The notes: a model not told the origin generated them from the letters alone. DNA of 64,000 nt from Flavobacterium terrae (GCF_900142035.1 NZ_FQZI01000001.1:1-64000); one strand, 5' to 3'; counted from the first letter of the stretch, positions 17,245-28,301 are shown. Numbers and translations: made by a program.

Positions 17245-17631
17245 CTAGCTCTTATAAACAATTTTATAGGAAACAATTGCCCCCATTAAAGCTCCAAAGC
17301 TATTTGCAACTGCATCCCACACATCTGGCTGTCTAGTTGTGGTTAATAAACCTTGTAATATCTCAATCAAAACACCTAAAAAAATAGCTATTAAAACCAA
17401 AACAAATAAGTTTCTAAATATTCCATTTTTTTGAAAAAGGAGAAATCTAAACCATAAGAAAACAAAACCAAAATAGAATGTAAAATGCACAATTTTATCT
17501 GCATTTTCGAAATACAATTTTGGTTCAGAACTTGGTGTTTTAAAGCTAAGAAAAACAATTATAGTTGTCCAAAAGACCGCAACCCAAAACGTATATTTAT
17601 TAGGCGCCAATAAGTGCTTTATAGTCCTCAC
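17245..17631 (-). CDS. VanZ-like family membrane protein
   Basis: A 128-residue protein with four hydrophobic helices. The VanZ-type pattern is visible: FLSFKTPS after the first helix, [20 protein letters not shown] in the second, then [33 protein letters not shown]. The conserved E, Q, R and D-x2-D-x2-AN motif is intact. The role of VanZ-like proteins outside glycopeptide-resistance clusters is unknown. The start codon lies inside the end of gcvH, a 32-bp overlap that points to coupled translation. Confidence 0.9.
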   Translation of the reverse strand: MRTIKHLLAPNKYTFWVAVFWTTIIVFLSFKTPSSEPKLYFENADKIVHFTFYFGFVFLWFRFLLFQKNGIFRNLFVLVLIAIFLGVLIEILQGLLTTTRQPDVWDAVANSFGALMGAIVSYKIVYKS

Positions 17632-17980
17632 TTGAAAGCAAAGAATCTATTTCTGAAGCATCAGAAATTTTTACTTTAATCATCCATGCAGCTCCATATG
17701 GATCAGAATTAACCACTTCTGGATTTGATTCTAATTCATCATTAAATTCAACTATTTCTCCCGAAAGAGGTAAAAATAAATCTGAAACTGTTTTTACTGC
17801 CTCAACAGTACCAAAAACTTCATCTTTACTTAATGTTTGATCTAAAGTATCCACTTCAACATATACAATATCACCCAATTCTTTTTGAGCAAAATCTGTA
17901 ATTCCTACTGTAGCAATATCTCCTTCAATGCTAACCCATTCGTGATCTTTAGTGTACTTTAAATTAGTTGGTATGTTCAT
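17600..17980 (-). CDS. gcvH: Glycine cleavage system H protein
   Basis: Lipoyl carrier that shuttles the aminomethyl group between the P, T and L proteins of the glycine cleavage system. The 126-residue protein has the biotinyl/lipoyl fold with lipoylation at Lys63 in [14 protein letters not shown], after the usual start YTKDHEWV and [15 protein letters not shown]. No other gcv gene is in the window. It overlaps vanZ downstream. A TACTTTTG -7-like box lies upstream at 18004-18011 on the minus strand, in the 66-bp gap after sprA. Confidence 0.97.
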   Translation of the reverse strand: MNIPTNLKYTKDHEWVSIEGDIATVGITDFAQKELGDIVYVEVDTLDQTLSKDEVFGTVEAVKTVSDLFLPLSGEIVEFNDELESNPEVVNSDPYGAAWMIKVKISDASEIDSLLSSEDYKALIGA

Positions 17981-18003
17981 TTTATTAGTATTTTAATTTC
18001 AAA

Positions 18004-18011
18004 CAAAAGTA
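18004..18011 (-). promoter_or_regulatory. Possible -7 box of gcvH-vanZ
   Basis: TACTTTTG on the minus strand matches the Bacteroidota TAnnTTTG element, 23 bp before the gcvH ATG. I see no clear TTG at the expected -33 distance, so this is tentative. Confidence 0.4.
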
Positions 18012-18046
18012 AAATTATTACAACAATAATTAATTCTTTTTTAAGA

Positions 18047-21000
18047 TTAATTTCCAAAATTATATCTAAGTGTAAATCCTGAACGAATATTCGTTATAGG
18101 GAAAGACGTAGATATTACAGTTTTTGAGAATGAGTAGTCGAAAAAGAATAGTGTCGTTAAATTTTTACTAAAGGCATAATCAGCAGTAAGTTTACCTGAA
18201 ATGATTTTTTGTCCTCCACCTAATTGATTATTATCATAGTCAAGGTTTCTAACAATTGTTTTATTATTTCTAAGAGATACATCTGCACGAATATTCACAT
18301 CACTCTTAATTAAGCCTAGAGCATTTTCAGCTAGTCTAGATCTAATTTTCACATCTTTTATTCTATACCCAAGTCCAAATATATATTCGATACCAGACAA
18401 TTCTGTCATCAAATTATTATCGAAACTCATCGATAAAGTTCTGTCTTTTTTCATCTCGGCAAGAACTTTAATAGAACTCTTCATTTCAAAATCTAATCGA
18501 ATTAATGGACTAAACTGTTCTGTTAAATTTGCATTTGAAATTAAAATCTTACTTTGATAATTGCCTCCTGCATCAAGTGAATTAGGATCTTTATCATATT
18601 CGAAATTCGAACGATATGAATTCAAAGTGTAAGCTGCTTTGTATGCATGTTGCAAAGAAAAACGCTTAAATCTATCTTTAAAGAATTTATACCTCATCAA
18701 GCCAGTATATTTTACATTCCAGTTCGGAATTGGAAAGCTTCTGAATGGTGTTAGTGGAACTTTAGACGCATTTCTAAAATCGCTAGTATATGTAGCTAAA
18801 AATGCTGGCAATAATACTTGTTGACTATTTTTTCCATAACCTTTAGGATAGCCATCAGCATCTAAGTTAGCAGGGTCATTTATATCGATACCTCTTTGAA
18901 CAGCTAACCTATTAGCAATAATAATTCTATTACCTCTAAATGCTTGAAATGCTGCAAAAGATGTTTCATCACTTTTTTGAAAAGAAGTTCCGATCATTAC
19001 TGTCGAAATAGAAAAATTTCCAGTATTATACGGCGAGTGCGAAGTATACTGATTATTAACAGCGTCAAACTGTTCAGAGAAATTTGCAGCTTTAGTTCTA
19101 TCAGCAGTTAAATCAATTTTCAAATCAGGGAAAGGTTCTAAATTAGCTGTACCCGTAATTTGTTTATTATTTATTTGCGTGAAATTTTGATTAAACTCTG
19201 GATAATTTGTTAACCATCCATTGCGAGCTGCTTCAAAACGAACATCATCTTGCAAACCAAAAACAAATCCTACAGAAGGTCGAGAAGACCCCAAGAAACC
19301 TATTGATGGCATATACCCAGGAAGCATTGTCCCGTTAGTTTCATTATAATTAATTTGAACGTTTTTAATACTAGTAGCTAATCCAATTAATCCATCAATC
19401 CAGATATTTGGTTGCGCAACTTTTGTCTTAGGTTTCGCCACAACTTTTTCTCCAGGTTTAGGTGCTACAGGAGGTGTTACTGGCTGTTTTGATTTTTGAA
19501 CCCTCTCACTTCTTTTTACTAATCCAATATACTTATACAATGTAGACATATTGAAAGAAGTATTTAATTTATGCGAATTAGCATTTTGAATAGTATTCCC
19601 TAAATTATATCCATTAAAATTTTGTGCTTGTATTGAAGCTCTTGTCCATGAATAATCTCCAGTATAAGTATAATCTGATTTTATGAATGATAATACTGGA
19701 ATTTTATTAATAGGTAATTCATAATTAACCGTCAGTTGCTGATTATGTTGATTTGGTGTTCCAATATTCCAATAATCATCCCAAATAGTAAAATCTGTTC
19801 TAGGATTGTTTTCTTCATCAAAATAATTACGAACTATATTTCCTGTAGCTGCAGTATAATTTAATCGAAGTGATTTTGTTAGATTAAAATTGAATCCGTA
19901 GTTATAATTAAACATGAAGTTTCTTTTATACAATGGACTAATTGGAATTCCTTGAACATCATCGACTAAACGAAATTGCTGTTTGTTAAACTGACGCAAA
20001 ATCGTTGAACTAAAATTGACATTATTTGGTAAAAAATTAAAGTTGAAATCACTTAACATTTTCCAATATGCGCTTTTTTTCAAGAATTGATTTTTCTTGA
20101 ATGGCTCAACAGTTTTAGGCTTAAATGTATAAGCATAGTCTGCTGAAGTTCTTACTTGTTGATCAAGCAATGCCTCTATTTCAAAATCTCTGTGATGCAA
20201 TTCATTAAACGAGTACGAAAGAGTTAAATTTTCTGGATCATAAAAATGTTGCTTTTGTTCAGGGGCTCTATCCTTTTTAACTCCAATGAAATTGATACTA
20301 GTTCTTTTAGTAAAATCCTCAGCTCTATTTTTAATTTCGTCTTTTTTAGCTTCATCTGTCGTAACATCTAACAATTGCTTTAACCTGATATCTTGATAAA
20401 GTGGATCATACTCAGGAGTTATAATTTCTTCACCTACAGCATAATTAAATGGCAAATTAATTCCCCATTTTTTGGGTAAAAGCTTACCTAAGTTAACATT
20501 AGTAACAATATCATATTGCTGTGCTTCTTCACGACTTCTTTCATTAGGACTTTCTTCGATACCACCAAATCCTATTGTATTCATTCTTCCAGTAGCTGAA
20601 AGGGTCATAAAGTCTGCTAAATTTGTATCTAAGCTCGCTATAGCTGCTTTTCCTCCTTCATTATCAACATCTGCCAAACGAAGTTCATTGAACCAAACTT
20701 CACCTCTAACATATCCTGAACTATTATTTTTAACTCCAACCATTAAAGTTCTCACAAAACCAAAATTTGGATTTCCTTTTATACCCAATCTCAATTTATT
20801 AGGTTTACTTGAAGCCGATGGATCTAAACGTGGATCATCTTCATCTAAATACGAAATACCTTCAGGATCTGCCGATAATGCTCCTTGAACTTTTAGTACT
20901 TTTAATGCAGTAAGCAATGATGTCTTTAAATCTATCTCATTGGATTCTGGCCAAATTTCCTCTGCTGTTCTGGCAGTTTGCGAAGTTATTTTTAATGGAA

Positions 21001-24000
21001 TTTCTACCTGATAAAAGTTCTCTGTAAAGTCATTTCCAAAACGAATAAAAGCAGACATTTGATCAGACTGAACAGGTGATGTCTCTGGTGGTGTTGGTAA
21101 TGATTCTGCATGCAAGAACATTTTTAATTTGTTGTACTGACGCATATCAACACTAACATTTTTAAATGTTGCTCTTGCATCACCTGGCTCAAGTCCTTGT
21201 GTCCCTGACTGTGGATTATTTTTATCGTAAACTCTTAATGATAATGATTGTTCATTTTGATTTACAACCGAATTATTATTATATAATTGCTCACGCTGAA
21301 CTCCTGGTGGCATTACATAAGGGATAGGACTTCTAGAACTATTTTCTTCCAAATTAACTGCCAAAACATCAAACCCAGTTGGATCATCAGAAGGATCATT
21401 ATCAACTGTAGGTTGTAAAGAAGTATTTACTCTTCTCCACTCTCCTCTAACAAGATCTAAAGAACCCAACCTTAATGTCATTTTTTCGGTAAAACCAGAC
21501 ATAAACATTCTCATAAAGCGAATAGATCTAAAATCTGAAATACCTCCTTCAATGTTTGCTGCTGTAGCCTCGAGAATTGGAATTTTAAATTGAATCCATC
21601 TCGCTTGAGTAGTATTACCATTATCTAACGTTACCTGGGTTTCTCTAACATCTGAAACATATTGATCTCCAACAACCATTCCTGGTTTAATATCTATTGA
21701 GAATTTATAATAAGCCTCAATAGTATTCATAGTGTTATCTCTATTAATATCCTCTACATCTGGATTAGTTGACGAACCTCTATTGCTGTCAGACACATTT
21801 ACTGGCGAGTTCCCTTGTAATCCATTGTATTTTTTATACCTGTCAATAACTGGACCACTAGCATTTAAAAAGTACTGGTAATTATCTTGTGCTGGATCTG
21901 GATCACCAGCAAATGCAGGGAACTTAGCAGCCTCTTCTGCATCTGTCAAACCGTTTAAACCTAAATCTTGTTGAGTTCTATTTGCTTCATTAGTATCAAA
22001 AGCATAAATCAAGGATTGAGCTGCTGGTACTTTCCCCCAGTTAGTGTCTATAATGTTTGGATTTGAACCACCAGCAGGAAGTCCATTTTCATATAATTTT
22101 CTACCGTCTTTTAATATATCTTCAGAAATTTCCCCTAAATTGAAAGTAAGTTTACCTACATTCGCTGGATTAGCATCTGAAGCAGTTCCATGATATGGAT
22201 CAAGAACCCAAAGTTGAATATATTCTACATTTGATTGCTCAAAATTTGTAGAATTTATTGAACGCATTATTCCTCCAAAGTTATCTTGTGGATTTGGCAA
22301 AACATTATTTACTGAAGATGGATTAAAATTATACGGCCCCCTTTCAGTTGGATAGTAAGTCATATCCAATGTTGTCACAACAGTTGTTTGTCCTGCGGCA
22401 ATATTTGTATTAGGGAATATTTCGTTAATATATACGCGGCGTGTATCATTTCTAGAAAAATCATTATCATTTAATCCAGAAGGTCTTTGGTTCGTATAAA
22501 AGACTGGATCTATTGTATACCAAGACAATTTAGCTCTTTTATTTCCGTAATTTAAATCATTCTCCGGTAGTTCTCCACCAAAACCCTTAGGCACACTAGA
22601 CAATGTCCATGCTAAAGATGATTTCATATCAATAGTAGACTGAGAGCCTTCAAAATCATCAACATAAACCGTAGCTTCACCTTCAAATTTATCTGTCTTA
22701 GGTGTCCCTGGTTTTAAAATTGCAAATTCCCCTCTAAAAGATAAATTAGAAGGAACATCTGTATCTATATTTGGTAATTTGTTAATTAATCTTGTAAACA
22801 ATGGTACTTCTGTAGAATAATTCACATTAGCACCATATATTAAATTATTAACAGATTCTTGACCATAGTTCGTTTTTTGAGTAAATGGTCTTTCTGTCAT
22901 TTTTAGGAAAGTTGCACCTACTTGGAATTTATCAGAAAATTTATGTTCTATATTAACACCCATAAAACGTCTTGTCTGTTGACCAAACACAGAGTTGTTC
23001 TCAACAGAAACTTCAATAGGAATTCCAGATGCTTGCAATGATGGATCTAAAATTTGAACTCTACCCGCTTGATAATTTACGGTGTAATCTACTCCTTCCT
23101 GTAAAACTCTACCTCCAGCTGTAACTACTACTGAACCTCTTGGCACATTAGCAGAACCCAATGAAATTCCTTCGCCACCAGAAGATTTAAATTTTCCTCT
23201 TAGTTGAAATTTGTTTTTATCACTATCTTGAAGAGCTAATGCCTGAGTTTTACGGTATAAGTTTTTAAATACATACTTTTTTTGATTATCATTATAATCA
23301 CTTGTTAATGGATTTCCATCATAATTTTCTGCAGCACTATTTCTTAATTTTTCAAACAATAGTTTACCAAAAGGTTCTACTGTTGTAAATATAATTCTAG
23401 CGTTTTGAGTATCTACTGTTAACCCAGGCAAGAAGTCAAAGAAACCATCACCTCTATTTTGAGGATCGTTTGTTGGATTTAATCTATCTAAATTAAAAAC
23501 TCTCAATAGAGGAGTACTTTCAACTTCATTTTCAACAGATGGATTAGTTGGGAATGGAGTTCCTGCAACAGGTGATATGTAATTTAATGGAGAAGGATCT
23601 GTATATAAAATATTTAATTTAAAATCCTCAGAGGATAATTGATAGGCTCCTGGGATTTGATAAATATTTTTCATCATCAAATTCCAAACTGGTTTGTCTA
23701 CATTTGTTAAATTCCCTTTTAACATTTTAAGAATTAATGCTTGAGTTGTTGGCGCTCCAGTACTCGTGTTAGTAGCATCAACTCCATCATTACCAAATTC
23801 TCCAACTTGATAAACTTGATCAGCAATTGTATATTGATAAGCTACTGCTAAAACCTCATCGTTTGCTAATCTCTGATTAAGTGAAATATAACCCAATTGA
23901 GGGTGGTACGTATATTCATTTGAAGTTAACTTACGAGCATTCTCTAATTTAGAATAATCAACACCTTCTGTTGGAGCTGTTGCTAATCCTGTAAATCCTT

Positions 24001-25267
24001 GACCTGCAGTCGCCACTTCTCTTATCCCAGAATTCAAATTACCAGTACCTGAAACAATTTTTGCCGGGTCAAAACCATTGTTTTCGTTGTCTGCAGGAGC
24101 ATCAAAAGGCACAGTTGGAGGAACAAAATTTGGATTTGCAGCCAAATCAATTCCTATAATTTGAGAGTCAGGAACGGTCAAAGATCTCGACTCTCCTAAA
24201 TCTTGCAATGCTATAATATTTCTTAAATTATTACCATCCGATGACGTATTAATTCTATTTTGTCTATTAGTAACCCAAACCTCCATTCTGGTGATTTGCA
24301 CTCTTGAATCAATAATTGGGTATTGCTTTAATGATTCATCATAACGATTTCTAAAATATTGTGATAAGAAAAAGTGACGATCTGAGTCATACTCCAAGCC
24401 AAACAAACTAAAATCCTGAATTAATCCACCTCCTTGAGAAGTAACAGTTTTAGTTTGAGACTTTTGTTCTGAAAAAACTCCTGTTACTGTAGTTCTTCCA
24501 AATTGCAATTGCAACTTAACTCCAAATAAACTTTGCGCTCCTCTAATTAAAGTACTATTAAGAGGCATACTTACGTTACCCACTTCAATTTTTTGAAGAA
24601 TATCGTCTTCTGTAGGAGTATATTCAAGTTTTATTAAATTTTGAAATGCAAATGTTGATTCAGTATCATAATTTGCATTTACTTTCAATCTTGTCCCAAC
24701 CTGTCCTAACAAACTTAAACTGATACGTTGATCAAAATCAAACGTTGTTGTTCGTCTATTTCTAGGGGAAAATGCAGGATTATCTTGCTTTGAATGTCTT
24801 ACTCCAAAGTCTATCTCTACTGTTCCTGTTGGTTTAACATCAATAGTGTTACTTCCAAAAATAGACTCAAAAAAACTTGAGTTAATATAATATCTAGGTA
24901 ATAAATCTTTTTTTCCATCCTTACTTGCCGCTTTTTTCCCATCTACAGCATCGGATTTTTTCTGAAAATAATTTCTAACAGCCTCTTTTTGAATAAGTTT
25001 TTGGTATTGTTCAGGTGTTAAAACAATAGGATAGTCAATATTAAATCCATCAAAAGTTTTAGTGTAGATATATCTATCACTTACAGGATCATATTCATAA
25101 GCCTCAAGAATACTTGAAGGATTAGGCATATCTAAAGCTCCGGTATTATATCCTTTAACAGTATCTTGATTGATTTGAGAAAAAGAAGTGGTAAAAATTA
25201 ATAAAAACAGTAAAGTTAGACTGTTCTTTTTAAAGGTATTCGAAAAATATATTGTTAAATGTCTCAA
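18047..25267 (-). CDS. sprA: SprA, T9SS outer membrane translocon
   Basis: The very large (2406-residue) outer-membrane beta-barrel that forms the protein-conducting channel of the type IX secretion system, also called Sov. The size matches the Flavobacterium protein, and a signal peptide precedes INQDTVKGYNTGALDMPNP. Typical stretches are PRYYINSSFFESIFGSNTIDVKPTGTVEIDFG near residue 120, repeated EVWVTNRQNR- and YVDDFEGSQSTID-type segments, and a C-terminal strand ending in SGFTLRYNFGN. SprA exports gliding adhesins and enzymes with C-terminal sorting domains, such as the M36 protease at 52.2 kb. It lies 3 bp downstream of ruvA. Confidence 0.97.
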   Translation of the reverse strand: MRHLTIYFSNTFKKNSLTLLFLLIFTTSFSQINQDTVKGYNTGALDMPNPSSILEAYEYDPVSDRYIYTKTFDGFNIDYPIVLTPEQYQKLIQKEAVRNYFQKKSDAVDGKKAASKDGKKDLLPRYYINSSFFESIFGSNTIDVKPTGTVEIDFGVRHSKQDNPAFSPRNRRTTTFDFDQRISLSLLGQVGTRLKVNANYDTESTFAFQNLIKLEYTPTEDDILQKIEVGNVSMPLNSTLIRGAQSLFGVKLQLQFGRTTVTGVFSEQKSQTKTVTSQGGGLIQDFSLFGLEYDSDRHFFLSQYFRNRYDESLKQYPIIDSRVQITRMEVWVTNRQNRINTSSDGNNLRNIIALQDLGESRSLTVPDSQIIGIDLAANPNFVPPTVPFDAPADNENNGFDPAKIVSGTGNLNSGIREVATAGQGFTGLATAPTEGVDYSKLENARKLTSNEYTYHPQLGYISLNQRLANDEVLAVAYQYTIADQVYQVGEFGNDGVDATNTSTGAPTTQALILKMLKGNLTNVDKPVWNLMMKNIYQIPGAYQLSSEDFKLNILYTDPSPLNYISPVAGTPFPTNPSVENEVESTPLLRVFNLDRLNPTNDPQNRGDGFFDFLPGLTVDTQNARIIFTTVEPFGKLLFEKLRNSAAENYDGNPLTSDYNDNQKKYVFKNLYRKTQALALQDSDKNKFQLRGKFKSSGGEGISLGSANVPRGSVVVTAGGRVLQEGVDYTVNYQAGRVQILDPSLQASGIPIEVSVENNSVFGQQTRRFMGVNIEHKFSDKFQVGATFLKMTERPFTQKTNYGQESVNNLIYGANVNYSTEVPLFTRLINKLPNIDTDVPSNLSFRGEFAILKPGTPKTDKFEGEATVYVDDFEGSQSTIDMKSSLAWTLSSVPKGFGGELPENDLNYGNKRAKLSWYTIDPVFYTNQRPSGLNDNDFSRNDTRRVYINEIFPNTNIAAGQTTVVTTLDMTYYPTERGPYNFNPSSVNNVLPNPQDNFGGIMRSINSTNFEQSNVEYIQLWVLDPYHGTASDANPANVGKLTFNLGEISEDILKDGRKLYENGLPAGGSNPNIIDTNWGKVPAAQSLIYAFDTNEANRTQQDLGLNGLTDAEEAAKFPAFAGDPDPAQDNYQYFLNASGPVIDRYKKYNGLQGNSPVNVSDSNRGSSTNPDVEDINRDNTMNTIEAYYKFSIDIKPGMVVGDQYVSDVRETQVTLDNGNTTQARWIQFKIPILEATAANIEGGISDFRSIRFMRMFMSGFTEKMTLRLGSLDLVRGEWRRVNTSLQPTVDNDPSDDPTGFDVLAVNLEENSSRSPIPYVMPPGVQREQLYNNNSVVNQNEQSLSLRVYDKNNPQSGTQGLEPGDARATFKNVSVDMRQYNKLKMFLHAESLPTPPETSPVQSDQMSAFIRFGNDFTENFYQVEIPLKITSQTARTAEEIWPESNEIDLKTSLLTALKVLKVQGALSADPEGISYLDEDDPRLDPSASSKPNKLRLGIKGNPNFGFVRTLMVGVKNNSSGYVRGEVWFNELRLADVDNEGGKAAIASLDTNLADFMTLSATGRMNTIGFGGIEESPNERSREEAQQYDIVTNVNLGKLLPKKWGINLPFNYAVGEEIITPEYDPLYQDIRLKQLLDVTTDEAKKDEIKNRAEDFTKRTSINFIGVKKDRAPEQKQHFYDPENLTLSYSFNELHHRDFEIEALLDQQVRTSADYAYTFKPKTVEPFKKNQFLKKSAYWKMLSDFNFNFLPNNVNFSSTILRQFNKQQFRLVDDVQGIPISPLYKRNFMFNYNYGFNFNLTKSLRLNYTAATGNIVRNYFDEENNPRTDFTIWDDYWNIGTPNQHNQQLTVNYELPINKIPVLSFIKSDYTYTGDYSWTRASIQAQNFNGYNLGNTIQNANSHKLNTSFNMSTLYKYIGLVKRSERVQKSKQPVTPPVAPKPGEKVVAKPKTKVAQPNIWIDGLIGLATSIKNVQINYNETNGTMLPGYMPSIGFLGSSRPSVGFVFGLQDDVRFEAARNGWLTNYPEFNQNFTQINNKQITGTANLEPFPDLKIDLTADRTKAANFSEQFDAVNNQYTSHSPYNTGNFSISTVMIGTSFQKSDETSFAAFQAFRGNRIIIANRLAVQRGIDINDPANLDADGYPKGYGKNSQQVLLPAFLATYTSDFRNASKVPLTPFRSFPIPNWNVKYTGLMRYKFFKDRFKRFSLQHAYKAAYTLNSYRSNFEYDKDPNSLDAGGNYQSKILISNANLTEQFSPLIRLDFEMKSSIKVLAEMKKDRTLSMSFDNNLMTELSGIEYIFGLGYRIKDVKIRSRLAENALGLIKSDVNIRADVSLRNNKTIVRNLDYDNNQLGGGQKIISGKLTADYAFSKNLTTLFFFDYSFSKTVISTSFPITNIRSGFTLRYNFGN

Positions 25268-25270
25268 CGA

Positions 25271-25852
25271 TTATAAGTTTTTTAGCGCTTGTTTAATAAT
25301 GGTTTCCACTGATGCGTCAGGCGTATTGGCAACGATTTTATCTACTACTTTTTCAGATGCTTTTCTAACAAATCCTAAAACTTCTAAAGCAGATAACGCT
25401 TCATCTCTATTTGTATTGTTTGCTACAAGTGAAACTTCTTCTATATCATATAACTTTAACACTTTGTCTTTCAGATCTAAAATGGCTCTTTGTGCAGTTT
25501 TTGCACCAATCCCTTTGATAGACTGTATCGTTGACACATCACCTGAGGCAATGGCGTTAATTATTTGCTTAGGTTCTATTGAAGACAACATTGTTCTAGC
25601 AATATTTGCCCCTATACCAGAAACAGAAATTAATAATTTAAAAATTTCTCTTTCAGATTTTTCAACAAAACCGAAAAGTGTATGACCATCTTCCTTGATT
25701 AAGAGATGTGTAAACAGTTTAATTTGGTCAGTATTTGGCAATAAGCCAAAGGTATGTAAGGAAATATTAATTTGATAACCCACTCCATTACAGTCTATTA
25801 TAACTTCTGTCGGGTTTTTTTCTACTAATTTTCCTTGAATGTGTGCAATCAT
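25271..25852 (-). CDS. ruvA: Holliday junction helicase subunit RuvA
   Basis: Tetrameric DNA-junction-binding protein that loads RuvB onto Holliday junctions. The 193-residue protein has the N-terminal OB fold (MIAHIQGKLVEKNPTEVIIDCNGVGYQI), two helix-hairpin-helix motifs (ISGIGANIARTML and IKGIGAKTAQRAILDLKDK) and a C-terminal RuvB-binding helix bundle (EALSALEVLGFVRKAS). It lies 3 bp upstream of sprA, so both are probably on one mRNA. ruvB is separate, at 29.3-30.3 kb. Confidence 0.97.
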   Translation of the reverse strand: MIAHIQGKLVEKNPTEVIIDCNGVGYQINISLHTFGLLPNTDQIKLFTHLLIKEDGHTLFGFVEKSEREIFKLLISVSGIGANIARTMLSSIEPKQIINAIASGDVSTIQSIKGIGAKTAQRAILDLKDKVLKLYDIEEVSLVANNTNRDEALSALEVLGFVRKASEKVVDKIVANTPDASVETIIKQALKNL

Positions 25853-25944
25853 GACTAGTCTCCTTGACCTCCAAATATAGTAATTTTCTTCAATTTCAAT
25901 TATTTTGTCGGTCTAACTGTTAGATTTATCGATAAACTAAAAAG

Positions 25945-28236
25945 TTAATTTTTGGTTATTTTTCCCTTTTTTTCTTTTTCTTGAGCATCTACAACTGCAA
26001 CTGCTGCCATATTTACCATTTCTTCAACACTTGCACCCAATTGAAATATATGAACTGGCTTAGCCATACCCAACATAATTGGGCCAATTGAGTCAACTTT
26101 ATATAATTCCTTAAGCATTTTGTAAGTGATATTTGCAGCATCTAAATTAGGAAAAACAAGAGTATTTACTTTATAACCAGCTAATTTAGAAAATGGAAAT
26201 TTACTTTTAAGCATTTCTGGATTCAAAGCAAAGTCTGTTTGAATTTCTCCATCAACTATTAAGTCTGGATAATAATTATGTAAATAATCTACTGCTGCTC
26301 TTACTTTTGAAGCGCTTTCAGTATTTGAAGAACCAAAATTAGAAAAAGACATCATTGCGATTACTGGTTCCATTCCAAACATTCTAACAGTTTTCGCTGT
26401 CATTAATGCAATTTTAGCCAAGTCATCTGCTGATGGATCTGTATTGATTGCTGTATCAGATAAAAACATTGGACCACGAGGAGTCATCATCATATTTGCA
26501 GTAGCCATTCTAGTCACTCCTGGAGCTTTACCAATTAATTCCATCATTGGTTTAACAACTGAAGGATAACTTCTAGAATATCCAGTAACCAAAGCGTCTG
26601 CCTCTCCATTATTTACCATCATAGCAGCAAAGTAGTTGCGCTCGCGCATCCATTTTTGTGCATCTAACAAAGTAATTCCTCTTCGTTTACGCGACTCCCA
26701 ATATAAATCTGCATATCGCAAACGGCGTTCATCCTCTTCTTTAGTTTTAGGATCTAAAATTGTTACCTCTGCATCAAAACCTATTTCTTCTTTAAGCTCT
26801 AGAATAATTTCTCTATTACCTAACAAAATTGGAATTCCAATTCCTTCTTCAAGAACTATTTGGGCTGCTTTTAAAACATCTAAATGATCTGCCTCTGCAA
26901 AAATGATTCGTTTTGGATTTGTTTTAGCTCTATTGGCTAACAAACGAACCATTTTGTTATCGGAACCTAATCTTTCTAACAACTCATCTTTGTATTTATC
27001 CCAATCTGTAATTTCTATTTGAGCTACTCCACTTTCCATTGCGGCTTTTGCAACAGCTGGTGCCACTTCTGCAATTAAACGTGGATCAAATGGTTTAGGA
27101 ATGATATAATCACGACCGAAGTTAAGTTTTGTTTCTCCATAAGCTATGTTCACTTGTTCAGGAACAGATTGTTTTGCCAAACATGCCAAAGCCTTTACCG
27201 CAGCCATTTTCATTGCTTCGTTAATTTTTGTAGCTCGAACATCTAGTGCACCACGGAAAATATATGGGAACCCTAAAACATTATTTACTTGATTAGGATA
27301 ATCTGAACGACCAGTTGCCATAATAATATCCTCTCGAGTCGCTATGGCCAAATTATAATCTATTTCAGGAACTGGATTTGCCATTGCAAAAACGATAGGG
27401 TTTTTTGCCATGGTTAACAACATTTCAGGTTTTAAAATGTTTCCAGCCGAAAGACCCAAAAACATATCTGCTCCTACTAAAGCCTCTGCTAGAGTTTTGG
27501 GATCACATGATTTTGCATATCTTTTTTGTAAATCAGATAAATCTTCTCTACAAGTTGTGAGCATTCCATTAACATCAAACATCATGACATTCTCTGGTTT
27601 AACTCCTAACAAAACATACAAATTTGCACATGCTAAAGCTGCAGATCCTGCTCCAGAAACTACCAATTTAATATCCTCTACATTTTTTTCTGCTAATTCT
27701 AATGCATTCAATAAAGCAGCTGAAGAAATAATTGCTGTTCCATGTTGATCATCATGCATTACTGGAATATTCAATTCTTCTACTAAACGTCTTTCAATTT
27801 CGAAAGATTCAGGAGCTTTAATATCCTCTAAGTTAATCCCCCCAAAAGTTGGAGCAATTGCCTTAACAGTGTCAACAAATTTATCAATATCTGTTGCGTC
27901 GACCTCGATATCAAACACATCGATATCAGAGAAAATTTTAAACAACAAGGCTTTTCCTTCCATTACAGGTTTTGAAGCTTCGGGACCTATGTCACCTAAA
28001 CCTAAAACTGCAGTACCGTTAGAGATTACTGCGACTAAATTACCTTTTGCTGTATATTTATAGACTTTATCTACATCTTTTGCAATTTCGATACATGGCT
28101 CAGCTACTCCTGGCGAATAAGCTAAAGACAAGTCTCTTTGTGTAGCATACTTTTTAGTAGGCACCACTTTTATTTTACCCGGTTGTGGTTTTGCATGATA
28201 TAGTAAAGCTTCTCTGCGTTTTTTATCGTCTGCCAT
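25945..28236 (-). CDS. maeB: NADP-dependent malic enzyme with phosphotransacetylase-like domain
   Basis: Decarboxylates malate to pyruvate with formation of NADPH. The 763-residue protein has an N-terminal malic enzyme domain (residues about 1-420), with YSPGVAEPC, MHDDQHGTAI and the dinucleotide-binding VSGAGSAALACANL. From about residue 430 it carries a phosphotransacetylase-like regulatory domain (FAEADHLDVLKAAQI, VTGYSRSYPSVVKPMMEL). Such MaeB-type hybrid enzymes are typically regulated by acetyl-CoA through the C-terminal domain. The start is MADDKKRREALLYH at 28236; an in-frame ATG 27 bp upstream adds only unrelated residues. Confidence 0.95.
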   Translation of the reverse strand: MADDKKRREALLYHAKPQPGKIKVVPTKKYATQRDLSLAYSPGVAEPCIEIAKDVDKVYKYTAKGNLVAVISNGTAVLGLGDIGPEASKPVMEGKALLFKIFSDIDVFDIEVDATDIDKFVDTVKAIAPTFGGINLEDIKAPESFEIERRLVEELNIPVMHDDQHGTAIISSAALLNALELAEKNVEDIKLVVSGAGSAALACANLYVLLGVKPENVMMFDVNGMLTTCREDLSDLQKRYAKSCDPKTLAEALVGADMFLGLSAGNILKPEMLLTMAKNPIVFAMANPVPEIDYNLAIATREDIIMATGRSDYPNQVNNVLGFPYIFRGALDVRATKINEAMKMAAVKALACLAKQSVPEQVNIAYGETKLNFGRDYIIPKPFDPRLIAEVAPAVAKAAMESGVAQIEITDWDKYKDELLERLGSDNKMVRLLANRAKTNPKRIIFAEADHLDVLKAAQIVLEEGIGIPILLGNREIILELKEEIGFDAEVTILDPKTKEEDERRLRYADLYWESRKRRGITLLDAQKWMRERNYFAAMMVNNGEADALVTGYSRSYPSVVKPMMELIGKAPGVTRMATANMMMTPRGPMFLSDTAINTDPSADDLAKIALMTAKTVRMFGMEPVIAMMSFSNFGSSNTESASKVRAAVDYLHNYYPDLIVDGEIQTDFALNPEMLKSKFPFSKLAGYKVNTLVFPNLDAANITYKMLKELYKVDSIGPIMLGMAKPVHIFQLGASVEEMVNMAAVAVVDAQEKEKKGKITKN

Positions 28237-28301
28237 ATTTTTAAGAATAATTGGAACTTGCAAAGTTAAAAGATGTAAGCGAAGTAAGAAAGATTTATGG
28301 A

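Noticed and set aside
20472..20888. Open frame of 138 codons antisense to sprA
   Set aside because: SprA is a clear, full-length gene; the antisense frame has no family features and no promoter of its own.
25188..25685. Open frame of 165 codons antisense to ruvA and the sprA start
   Set aside because: ruvA is intact and conserved; this is a mirror frame.
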